Source of the DNA: Piper betle
Lineage: Eukaryota; Streptophyta; Magnoliopsida; Piperales; Piperaceae
Reading direction: 5' to 3'
Assembly: GCA_033002965.1 (NCBI GenBank)
Contig: JAURVB010012973.1
Span: 1 to 64,000 of the forward strand
Length of the DNA stretch: 64,000 nucleotides
How positions within the stretch are numbered: the first letter of the stretch is position 1; the number at the start of each line of letters is the position of its first letter. The notes under the pieces are model-generated. The model saw only the letters and a program-made list of their open reading frames with translations. It was not told the origin of the DNA and did no database searches. Positions 11,881 to 22,760 of the stretch are shown piece after piece. A program made the translations under genes and the position numbers.

Positions 11881-14012
11881 GATAACTCTATAAAAGAGTT
11901 ATTATTCTTTGCATTTCATGTTGATTTTTGCCATGTTTCGAGTAATTTTTATTTCAATTTTATTAGTTTAAAAGTTTATTAGATATTATTAATAATGCGA
12001 GAAATTATTGTGAGTTTGCTATAAAAGGGCTAATTTATGTTATTCTAACATGATATAAGAGTTAGAAGACGATCCTCAGCTAACTAATGAGATTTGGTAG
12101 CAACTGTAAAGACCCGGAAAAATAATAATAATAATAATAATAATAACGTTCGACGCGGTGGGATCGAATGTGGGAAAATTTTAATTTTTTTTCATTTAAA
12201 TGGAAAAAAATCGTTAGCTGGTTAAGTATGAATTACCCGGTTAATTGAAAAGTAATTTTTAACCGGATAATTCTAGTTGAATCGGTCGAGTCGACTACAC
12301 TATTTATCCATTTAACCATTTAAGTTAACCATACCATGTACCCATTTAACAGGTTAAGTGAAATGGTTAATTGAACCATGTCGATTACCCAATTACCCGG
12401 TTAAAGGAATTACGGTGAAGGGGTGCTTCCACGTACCCTAGCCGTCATTTTATTTCATTATAAAAGGAGAAGGGGAGGGCGTCATCTGCATTTTTCCTCC
12501 TCAGACAGACGCCGGATTTCCTCCTTCACTCGGGTAATTTTCTTTCCTTTCTTTTTCTTTTGTTGCATGCATACACATGTTGCATAAATCATAAACATGA
12601 TAAACATAAGAATTAAATGAGAAATCAACAAGGGAAGAAGAAAACCAGGAGGACGTCCTGCTGTTTTCCAGCAGCAACCACGCCATGTTTCCTTCCATGG
12701 TGCGGGGTTGACGTGCTGGAGGTGGGAATTGCTCCCGACGGTGATGCTGGCCGGATGGAGTCACCTTGGAGGGCCAAAACAGACCGTCGAGGAGGCACAC
12801 AGGTCTGAAATCCGAGGGGAGAACAGGTCGGTGTCGGTGTGGTGGTGCAGCCATGCTGGTCGGGGCGCCGCCGTGGTGGTGCTAGAGGGTCGTCGTCATG
12901 GTGGTGCTAGAGGGTCGTCGTCATGGTGGTGCAAGGGGAGCCGCCATGGGTCTGGTCGGGTGCTGTTTATGTGGCCGACTAGGGTAGTCGCCATGGGTCA
13001 TGGGCTGATTATGTGACCGACATGGAGTCACCATGGTCAGGTCGGGGTTGCTGATTGGGTGGCCGGAATGGGGTCGCCAAGGACTGGTTGAGGGTTGCCA
13101 TGTGGTGGCCAAGTTGGAGACGCCATAGCAGCGAATGGAGGCCGCCACGTTACTGGTTGGTCGCCATGCATGGTGAAAATACCGGCTTTCGCTGGTTGAC
13201 TACAATAAAGCTGGGAGCTTTAGGGTCGTTAAATGAATTGTTAAAGTAGAATGGCAACCAGGTAAATATGGGAGAACTCGATGCGGTCGAGTTAGAATAT
13301 AAGGTAAATACAAAAGAATTAAGTATGGGACATGTTAATAATTAAATTATCAACTAGTTAATGGGGATTTGGATGGGGATAATTAATAATTAATTATCAT
13401 CAGAATTGCTGAAAATTTAATAAGTAATGAAGACTAACATGAACTAATTACATCATTTAAAAATTGATAGTATATTAGTCATGTAGTTGCATGTAGGTTC
13501 ATGCAAATAAAATTATACTAATGTATAATTTTATGCCCTCATTCAGATTAGGGTTAGCGGATCACAGTCAGACGAAATCACAAGTCAGGTACGTATAATA
13601 GGTAGAACATCGTACTTTCCTTGTTGGTAGCCTAGGTCGGCCTGAGCCCAGATTTGACCACCATGCACCGAGTGCAACCGGGGTCAAAGAATTGACTCAG
13701 TCCGACACGGGGTCGTATTATGTGCGTAAATTGTGTAATGCATCGACATTGTTTTGGAGTAGTGATAGCCGCCCCATAAAAAGGCTACGGCCGGGGTGAG
13801 CGAGGCACAACGATTCCTCCATCGCACTGGAGTGCAGTGATAGCCTCCCCATAAAAAGGCTACGGCCGGGGTGTGTGAGGCACTGGCACTAGAGTTGGTA
13901 GTGAGAGCTTCCCCACAAACGGGGCGTAGCAATCACCTGAGTGCAGTGATAGCCTCCCCATAAAAAGGCTATGGCCGGGGTGTGCAAGGCACTGGCACTG
14001 GAGTGCAGTGAT

Positions 14013-17000
14013 TGTAAAACCCACGATTCGAGTTAGGGTTTTATATTCAGAACCGGTCGGGTCGACCGTTATTTTTCGAGTTGAGTCAGTTTCAGGACAC
14101 GTGTACCGAGCCGACGCCGGTCGCGTGTATGAGCTATGAGGGTCATGCGTACCCAAGTATATGATGATAACGTCATGAACACAGCAGAACAGAATGAGTT
14201 ATCAGATATATGAGAGTATGTCAGTCATTTTTTTTATTATTTTTATATATAATGGATCGTAGAATTAGTTTTAGGCCGTTTATCGCGTTAGGACGCGTTA
14301 CGGGCATTTTGGGTGGGTTGATAGTTCTAGAGCATATCATTACGATGTTTGGTATTTGTTTGATTTTACGGGATTTTTCCCGATTTTTATGAATTTTTTT
14401 AGGATTTAATACGACTTAGTTATTATACTTGACTCGAGTCGGAGACGAGTCAAGTAATATTTACGAGTTTGCCACCACACACACCCTCGACTTTTTCCTT
14501 TCTTCTTCCCCAAACCCTCGCCCGCGCCGCCCCTGTTCGCGCGCCACCGCCGCCGCTGTCGGCGCCGCCGGGCCGTCGACCGACGCCGCCCAGCTCGGCG
14601 ACGACGTCGCCCTGCCGCCCGGACTAGGTCCGGCCCCCATCGGACCGCCGCGACGCGAGGAAACCACGCCGCGACGCCGCGGCCGCGTTGCGTTTCCGTC
14701 GCCAATCCCGCCGCCGGCGACCGTCGCAGCCGTCATCCAGTGGTCGCCTCAGCACCACCGACCACCCAGCGACCCTCCCCGACCGGAACGGAGGGCATCG
14801 CCGCCCTGGCCGGCCGGATTTAGCGACCCAACGCCGCCGCTCTGTTTTAGCCGTTTTCCGGCGAGCCGCCTCCTCCGTTGGCCGCGTCGACCTCGTAGAT
14901 GAGTCGGGCTCGTCGAGCCGGTTCCGAGGGTACCCTACATGACCCCTATCCAGCTAGTAGATACCACCGGCAATGGTTGCCGGAAAACCACCGGAAGTCG
15001 CCGGAAAACCGCCAGCAACTGCCGGAAAACCGCCGGAAAATCGGAATTTCTAGAATTCGCCGGAATTCACCGGATCTTCCGCGGGGCTCACCCGGTGGAG
15101 CCCGATCGAGCTTTGGACGCCGAGGAGCGCCGAATTCGAGCTCCGAGGCGCGCGACGGAACCCTAACCGTCGCCGATTGCCGACGACGTGAGGTATAATT
15201 ACCTCCGATTGATTTCTTTAAAATTGATTATGATTGTTAGTATAACATGCTAGAATTAAATAATTGTCATGATAAACATATGAGTATGAGTGTAGTGATG
15301 ATTGCATGATGCAATTAATTGAGAATGAATAGGGAGTGATTTAATGAGGTAGATCGAGTTGAGCATGATAATTGTGTGTGATGTGATTAATGACTAATTA
15401 GGGATGAAATGATAAGTTACATGATGAGATTATTAGTGAATGAAGTGATCTAATGAGATGAATTGTGTATGAACATGTTAAACTAGTACGATGCAACTTA
15501 GAAGAACAGAATAAAATATGGTATGAGTAGTTGAGTTAGGATTATTTACTCTTATAATTATTTGATGGTTATTTTGATGATGATTCTGTGTTTAATTGTG
15601 TTGAGTTTGATGCATCATTTAGTTAGCGGGCGTTAGTATTTAGTTTTGATGTGTAGGTACGGAATAGGAGCTCGCCGCCTAGGCGCGATGACACGCTTGG
15701 AGCTTCTACCAGGTCCGTTTAGGACTCGTCTTGTTTTACGCTTTTCTATTGTATGTTTATGTTATTATTTGCAGGACGGGTTAAGTGGTGTTTTATTGGA
15801 TCCCACTTAACTCGGGTCATTTAACCGAATATTTTCCGGATTAATAACCCCTCGAGGATGAGATCCCTCGAGGATGATTTCGAAAACAAGATCCACCACA
15901 AGTTGCCTTCGGGCCTATTATATGAATCCCTTCCCAGGCCTATATATATAGTTTTATCGAGTTTTCAGTGAGACGAGAGATGGAGAAACCGACTGCACGT
16001 ACCATGCAGAGGATGCCGTGACAGTCAAAGCGGGCTCTGGATTAGTGCCAGCGGACTGTTCCATTCCCGAGGGATCCTGACAACTCCGCGTTTGAGTTCC
16101 TCACACCCGGAGAACGTGGAGGTTTACGGGTACTGTTTAGTACAGCGCATGTCCGGACTTGTGGTTCAAAGGGTACTAAAGGCGACTGCCTGAGAGTACT
16201 CGGCCTTCGTGCTCAAGGCCAGGAGAAATATGGAGGTAAGGAGAGGGCTTAGGATAAAGTTTCACGAGAAGTACTGAAAAGAAGTGCTGAGAGTAGCACA
16301 GTACCAGCAGCAGAGCAGTAAGTTCGGGATGCTACCGGGTCTGCAGCCCAGTGGCTCCTCAGTAGTGCCCTTCAGAGTGTTCACGTGGAGTATATGATGA
16401 TTTCGTTCATATGAGAGTTTGCTCTCATAGCCAGCTTGTTATAGTTATTTTATTTTCCGGACCAGTAACGCTTGTTACTGACGTTTTTCTTATATATATG
16501 TAGGTGATAAGCACGAGATGGATGGCCAGCCAGGACGGAGGAGCAATAAGGTCTTCTGCACACACACATCGGGTGATTGAATGTTTAATGTTTTGTTTAT
16601 GATGTTATTTTATAAACATGCTATGAGTAAATGTTTGAGGCTTGACAATGAGATGAAATGAAATGATCAGAGTAGCGCAGCAAAAGTGTGATGGGTTGAA
16701 ACCCAAGCTTCAGAATGAGTGTATAGTAAATTAGATTCTGCGTGAATGAAATTGTTTGATACTTGGTTATATATATTTTTATATGTATATTTGACAGGGT
16801 GGCCCCTAATTGCATTTTTAGGGGAAATTCTGTCCGTCATATTTCAAAACTTTTATTAATTTTTATCGGGATGGTTTTGGTGTGTACTCTGACTTGCATG
16901 TCATTCATGTAGTACCATGTTAGGTTTGTGTATTCATCCATGCATTGCGAGTTGTATCTTCATCTTAAGACGCCGAGATTGGATCCGCATGAGTTAGGTT

Positions 17001-17076
17001 CGGGTTAGCCGACTTAACCGGGGCCTGTAACATGCCGGTTCGGTTCACGAGTGTGGACCGGATTTGGGGTGTTACA
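14013..17076 (+). mobile_element. Solo LTR of the 3-kb LTR family (TSD gtgat)
   Basis: It begins TGTAAAACCCACGATTCGAG, ends TTTGGGGTGTTACA, and has perfect gtgat duplications at 14008-14012 and 17077-17081. It closely matches the 5' LTR at 50372-53418 along its whole 3.06 kb. In order it has an AT-rich lead, a palindromic GACTCGAGTC cassette (about 14429-14455), a GC-rich block (14490-15190) ending in short gccggaaaaccgc tandem units (about 14980-15045), AT-rich spacers, a conserved block at 15653-15720, a TATA-like tatatatata at 15941-15950 and the 3' end. High similarity to the 50-kb copy suggests a fairly recent insertion. Confidence 0.9.
15941..15950 (+). promoter_or_regulatory. TATA-like box of the 3-kb LTR
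   Basis: tatatatata follows a conserved gccttcgggcctatt block and is kept in the sister LTRs at about 48377-48389 and 52247-52259, each followed by tttcagtgaga. This is the best candidate for the LTR promoter. Confidence 0.5.
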
Positions 17077-18515
17077 GTGATAGCCTCCCCATAAAAAGGC
17101 TACGGCCGGGGTGTGTGAGGCACTGGCACTAGAATTGGTAGTGAGAGCTTCCCCACAAACGGGGCGTAGCAATCACCTGAGTGCAGTGATAGCTTCCCCA
17201 CAAAAAGGCTACGGCCGGGGTGTGCGAGGCACTGGCACTGGAGATGGTAGTGGTAGCCTCCCCACAAAAGGGCTACGGCCGGGGTGTGCGGATCACAGCG
17301 GATACCTCCTCCGCATTGTTTTGGAGTATAGCGGAATCGCTCCACCGCATATTAAAATGAACATAGGGAAATAGTGGAATGTACTTGACTTGTTTTATCT
17401 ATTATACTACTTAGTGTTGTAATCACTAACGCGGAATTGCCTCCGCAGGTGTGCAGATACGAAATTAGGTGATTGACAACCAGAGCATGGAGCAAAATAA
17501 ATATGGGGACTCCCTTTTTTATTTATTTGAGAAATAAGTGTGGCTACTGGGAAACGGTCCAAGACTGTGAGATCTTTATATATGTTTTTGTTAGAAATGC
17601 TAGACATATTTGCTAAATTGTGAGTAACACCTAGCCAGCTAGGCCCACAATATTGTGAAAAATGGCGGGTCGTTACAGCAACTGACTCTAAGGATAAGCG
17701 AGATCTTCTTAAAGATAAGCGTGATCTTCATGAAGATATACTGTAAAGATCTTTGGAGATATTGATATCTTTGGACATTAAGGATAAACATGATCTTCAT
17801 AAGATATTCTTAATGATCTTTAGAGTTGCAGATAAACATGGAGAAGTTCTATATAAGGGGACGTCCTCTTGTGAAGAAAAAAGAGAACAACATTAGACGG
17901 CTAAGAGACGACACAAAAGATGAGAGAAGAAAGACGAAGAAGTTGGATTAGAAGTAGAAGATGCTTTCTCCAAAAGAGTTTTTCTTTATTTTGATTTACT
18001 TTTCTTTGTAATTAAATGATTTCTTACATATCATATATGAATTTCTTGAGTTTAATCAAATACTTTATGGAGTAAATTCTTTTCTAGGATTTTCAATAAT
18101 ACTTAGTGCATAGATTAATAAAAGTTATTAATTTTTATCTATATGATTGTAATGTTGGATTATCTATTTTATTCTATTGATTAATGCTATCATTAGCTTG
18201 ATCACCTATTGATTGATCTAAAGATTTGATCTTGTCTAGAGATAGAAAGATTAAATTTGTCATTGAATAAAATAGCCTTTGTTCATCTATTTTAGGTGAT
18301 TCACATATGAGATAGAAATATACTCATATGTCTTGGGTAACTGTTAAGGGCAAAGCTTAAAGTATCATTTTGCATACACAATTTTATAGAGATATAAGAG
18401 TTGGGTGCGAGTGATAAGTTTATAGTGAATCTAAGAGATGTTATAAATAATTAATTCCCATGGTTAATAATCCAAATGTGCAATTTATTTGTAGAAGTTA
18501 TAACTTTTTTCAATG

Positions 18516-19047
18516 CATTTCATATCATCCCTAAGGTTAGGGAATGTCTTCTGTGCTGGTGGTTGTAGATTGGTTCTCGAAATACGCCATATTCGCAGCA
18601 GCACCACATGCATGCTCAGTCGAGACTGCTGCTAAATTGTTCTTCAGGAATGTGGTCAAACACTTTGGAGTGCCAGCAGATATTGTGAGTGACCGGGACA
18701 CCAGATTCACAAGACGATTCTAAACGTGTTTGTTTGGGCTACTAGGGAGTAAGCTGAACTTTTCTATAGCTAACCATCCTCACTCTGACGGGCAGACTGA
18801 AAGGGTGAATGCACTACTCGAGGAGTACCTCAGGCATTTCGTCACGGCCAACCAGACGAACTGGTTGGAACTTCTTGACACAACGCAGTTTAGTTATAAT
18901 CTGCATCGTTCTTCAGCTATGGGGCTGAGTCCTTTCGAGGTTGCAACGGTCCACCAACCTCTCATAACACTGGAGGTTGCTCCACAGGGACGTGGAATAA
19001 AGTGTCCAGCTGCATATCGGTTTGCTAGGGATCGGCAAGACCTATAG
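18516..19047 (+). pseudogene. Chromovirus integrase core, broken
   Basis: Integrase inserts the cDNA copy into the genome. 18543-18720 reads SSVLVVVDWFSKYAIF and HFGVPADIVSDRDTRF, holding the first two acidic residues of the catalytic triad. A stop at 18721 is followed by LNFSIANHPHSDGQTERVN (about 18757-18813), the region of the third acidic residue. The N-terminal zinc finger is missing at the insertion junction, and a small frame change lies just before 18543. The frame closes at 19045. Confidence 0.8.
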
Positions 19048-19611
19048 GAGGATGCAGTGGATTCACTGGCCAAGGCAACACCACCAGATGAAGAGATATG
19101 CCGACCTGAGGAGGAGGTCGGTATCATTCAGTGTAGGAGACAATGTAATGCTGAAGCTCACGCCACAGATCTGGAAGAGGATTAGACGTTCCAAGGTGCA
19201 CTAGAGCATTTGTGCAAAGGTACGACGGTCCTTTCGAGGTGGAGAAGGCCATCAGGAGTGTGGCGTACAGGTTGAAACTTCCCGAGAGGTACAAGCTTCA
19301 CCCGACTTTTCACGTAAGCTTTTTCAAGCCATTCCATGAAGATTTGGTCAATCCAAGGAGAGCTCGTTCTAAGAGAGCTCCACCTACCGTCTGGCAACAA
19401 TTTGAGAAGAAGGTGGGGAGGATTTTGGAGCATAGGCAAGGTGCTTCAAACACTGAGACAGAGTATTTTATCAAGTGGAAAGGGGAGCCGAGGAGCAAGG
19501 CGAGCTGGGAAAAGGAAAGAGACTCATGGCAATTTGAAAGGAGGATCAAGAAGTACCGGGTAGGGCTAAACCCTCCGATGAGGACATCGGGTCTCATTGG
19601 TGGGGAAGCAC
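19048..19611 (+). pseudogene. Integrase C-terminus and chromodomain, broken
   Basis: Reading continues across frames through MKRYADLRRRSVSFSVGD and then 19215-19730: YDGPFEVEKAIRSVAYRLKL, LHPTFHVSFFKPF, and a chromodomain-like tail (VGRILEHRQ, EYFIKWKGE, ASWEKERDSW). In chromoviruses this domain targets integration to particular chromatin. It identifies the clade as chromovirus; Galadriel- or Reina-like assignment cannot be settled by eye. The open frame runs on into the 3' LTR. A purine-rich tract (ggtggggaag, 19599-19608) just before the LTR is the likely polypurine primer. Confidence 0.75.
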
Positions 19612-21917
19612 TATTACAGGCGTTATTATGGGATGCACTAGGAGCTAGGGTTTGGCGGTTGTTCTTGAGTCATCCCATGTCCGAGACGGGTAACAGGGGC
19701 TATCCAAGTGGTGGAAACAACTTACTATAACTAATCCATGTCATAGTTGCAGGCATGATCGAGCAGTGGTGCGTGGTGCATGTTGGGATACCGAGCAGGA
19801 TGCCGGAATTTAATATGAGCGTAGCGGGAAAATAAGCGGTACTTGGTGCCGACCATATCGCTGCAAGGAAACCTTAAGATGGTGAGCATTCCGACATTTG
19901 GAGCCAGCATGGTGTGATAACCGAACACCAAGGCGGCGCTAAATGTAGCAGTCAGATTGTCGACAGAACAAGGTTGATGTCTATCGAGTGTACCGATGAT
20001 CGGTACTGGGCAGTGCTGAGAAATGCCGAGCATGCACGTGCAGTGTGCAACGAGCGTGAGCGAACAACACTAGACGCACCGATCCAAATAAGGGTACATG
20101 TGCACAAGTGTGAGGTGTGACCAAGCCAAATACTAGCACAATGGTATTTGTTTGAGATTGATGAGTGCTACGAAGTTCTAGCAGTATGGGAGACTGCCGG
20201 GACATGGAGCAGTACAAGTGCTGGAACTCGCCGAGAGGTGCAGTGCTAGCTGGGGTCAAACCAGGTGGGTTTAACCATGCAGCCAAGGCGCTCCAAGGAA
20301 ATTGTTTGATCAAGAGTGACCGATAAGGATACTAACGGTGTTTATCCTTATCAATAACCAGCAAGAAAAGTTGGTTATAACAAAATTCAGTTATGCAGAT
20401 ATATGGACGTTAGGATATTGGAAGTTGCTAGGCGGTTACAACTAACTCCAATTGCTAAACATGGACATAATCTCAGGCGAGTGCAAGATCTGAGATCTAG
20501 ATTCTGCATACGGATATTGAAGATTGCTGTAAAGGTGTAAAAAACACAGAGATCTCTATATTAAGGGATGTGCCTTTGTGTAGAGGAAGAACAGACGTGC
20601 AATTGTGAAAAATCTCTGAGTGGAGAAGAGATAACTTTGATTGAACAAGGAGACGCTTGAATATGGTTGTTCAAGAGCCGGTCCGAGTCGAGTTTTCCAA
20701 AACTCGTGATAGACTCGTTAATAATTTTAATCGGTTCGAGTCGGGTTTTTGCAATTTCGAGTTCGAGTTGGGTTACTTAAGAAACGATAAACCGAGCTCG
20801 ACCCAAGCGTGTGTAAAAGAAAAAAGTCGAGCCTAATTTGAACTTCGATTAGGGTATGGGAATGGGGGAAGGAGCGGCAGTGGTTTGGGAGTTGTGGCGG
20901 TTGGTGGCCGGCGACCATCGACGGGTGACGGGCGCCAACGGATGACGGGCAATGGGCGGTGACTAGCGACTGGCAGCGACGGGCGACAGGCGGCGACGGG
21001 TGACGGGCAATGACGGGGGACTTTTTTTTGTTGTTAATTTTTTTCGTAAAAATGAGAAATTTTTTTGTTATTCATATTTTTTCATAATAATGAGAAATGG
21101 CTCCCTTCTTATCCTATGGATTTTATTATTTTTGTGTCAATGCCGGTGGAGGGAAAGATTCTTCGGAGGTGAAAGAGGTCGCCGCTGGTGGAGGAGATGC
21201 CGACCAAGGCACCACCCGATTATGTGGAAGAGGTCGCCGTCTCCCTTTTCATCATCTTTGCTACCATTTAACTTTTTTATCTTACATTTTTTAATAATCT
21301 TACATTTTTATCTTGTCATTTAACTTTGTACTCTTTTTTTTTGCTGAGTAGTGATAAATCTCTCTATTGTTGTCTACTTGTGTTAGATCTGGTATTAATT
21401 TCAATATTTTCATTTTTCCCTTTCTATGAAGCTTGTTTTTTAGCCAATCATAAAGTCAAAGTCATAAAATTTTTCATTGAAGAGATCAATTTGAAAGGTG
21501 CCACCTTTTTTCTCAATTTTGACTATGTTCCAATTGTTTATAGCAAATTACGATTTTTTTAATGAATTCTAACCGTGTTTATTATATTGTTCATCCACAA
21601 GACATATGTTTGAGTGGTTAGACTTTGTGAAAGAGAGGATTGTAGGCATGTAAGTATACAATCTTGCTTTTCAATTTAGTTTATTGCAAAAGTTTTTATA
21701 TGAACTTAGGTAACATATATATACATATTTTTAATTGCTATTACTAATTTTGCAAATTATCAAGTACTATAATTTTTATATATAAGTTAATTAAACACTA
21801 AATAGTCAAAATGTATATAAGTATGCGATATATTATGTTATGTTATTAATAGTTCCAAATTTATTAGTTATTGTGAAAACAATTTAGGGATGTAACTGTT
21901 TTATACAATTTACTTAG

Positions 21918-22059
21918 GGTGTAAACATTGGTGCAAACATTGCTAAACTATTTCGTCAAATGGTAAACATGACAGATGAAGAGATTGCCAAGATACATCC
22001 TTCCCATGATAGGAACTCCATCAGATCACTGCTACCTCGCCTGCACTATCTATTATCAG
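21918..22059 (+). pseudogene. Exon-like fragment inside the hAT element
   Basis: A 142-bp open stretch reads GVNIGANIAKLFRQM...SLLPRLHYLLSG. It is bounded by a good acceptor (tttacttag) and a donor (tatcag/gtaaat). It looks like a host exon picked up by the element. I do not recognise the family. A second possible exon starts at 22179 (acceptor cttgtcag, DKKIQSYEEKIYETL), but the phases do not match, so the two cannot simply be joined. Confidence 0.3.
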
Positions 22060-22760
22060 GTAAATACCTTTTACTCTCTAGCTTTCTTCTCAACTAAGTG
22101 ACTTAATTGATATGTGGGTTGCTGATTGAAGTTACGAGTCCATTACTTAATTTTGTTGACGGGTTGTTCACTTGTCAGGATAAGAAGATACAGTCTTATG
22201 AGGAGAAGATATATGAAACTTTGCTTTTATAGTTATATTATTTTCTTTAATAAATATATGGTTGTCCTTTCCTGTGTATGTGCATACAAATGAACTTTAA
22301 CAGCTGGTTGTCGTTGCTTTTTGTATCCTACTTGCTTGGGTATGTTACTTGCTACTAGCCTATATCATATCAGCAACTACACTTAGAATGTCAATAAAGG
22401 CTTAAGGCTTCAAAGGAGCTCATACCTGCTTTGTTTTTCCCAACTTTTTTGATTTCTGATAGAGGGAATGAGTGACTAAGGCCTGATGCGAGGAGGGGCA
22501 GAGTCAGCTCATGTAGGTTGGAGGCGGCCAATGCAAGGAGAGGCAGAATTGGCTGGGGCAGGGAGGGGTGTAGGCAGTTGGGGCTGGGAGAGCCAAAGGT
22601 GGCTATGCGCCAACCGGCTACAAAGCCAGTTGCGGCCTTATGTTGCTGCTGCATGCATGACCATTTAATGGCCACAGCCCACAAAGTGATTAAAAGGGCC
22701 ATGTAGGCAGCCAGTTTAAAATATTGGGCCATTGTCTCTTTGTTTTTTAATTAAGAAAAT
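22060..22760. other. hAT interior with no supported gene
   Basis: Open frames near 22391-22732 have biased composition and no recognised domain. This may also be captured host sequence. Confidence 0.4.

Larger units (their letters stand above)
13756..17295 (+). repeat. About 60-bp tandem repeat split by a solo LTR
   Basis: Units of the form gtgatagcctccccataaaa then aggctacggccggggtgtg and gaggcactggcactggagt occur at about 13756, 13837, 13901 and 13945, and again from 17077, 17141, 17186 and 17250. The 3-kb solo LTR sits exactly between two units, using gtgat of a unit as its target. A shorter variant unit (gtgagagcttccccacaaac) appears once on each side in the same order, so a larger two-unit period may also exist. 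Confidence 0.8.
12105..17677 (+). mobile_element. Solo LTR (TSD gcaac), itself split by another
   Basis: It begins TGTAAAGACCCGGAAAAATA and ends GGCGGGTCGTTACA. It is flanked by perfect gcaac duplications (12100-12104 and 17678-17682). Removing the nested element at 14013-17076 and one of its target copies leaves about 2.5 kb with no internal region, hence a solo LTR. It contains an AAT microsatellite near 12121-12147, (T)GGTTAA-rich sequence at 12200-12410, a GC-rich part at 12640-13190 without supported coding, and a tandem repeat described separately. Confidence 0.85.
11880..18515 (+). mobile_element. Copia/TRIM-like insertion replacing RNase H
   Basis: After the reverse transcriptase breaks off, 11880-12050 reads like a short LTR (TGATAACTCTATAAAAG ... 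TTATTCTAACA) followed directly by tgatataagagttagaagac, a decayed tgGTATCAGAGC primer site. After removing a nested solo LTR, sequence resumes at 17678 with repeated ggataagc.tgatcttcat blocks, a TATA-like ctatataagg at about 17852 and AT-rich sequence to about 18515. A matching 3' LTR is not found. The host element lacks RNase H and the integrase zinc finger across this junction, so a deletion accompanied or followed insertion and no target duplication is expected. Classification is tentative. Confidence 0.45.

Noticed and set aside
12640..13190. GC-rich open frames suggesting a gene
   Set aside because: They lie wholly inside the solo LTR bounded by gcaac duplications and consist of simple ggtcgtcgtcatggtggtg-type repeats.
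14899..15198. 99-codon frame conserved in length at 51272-51571
   Set aside because: The two copies are close simply because the LTRs are close; the older copy at 47 kb does not keep the frame, so it is LTR sequence and not a proven protein.
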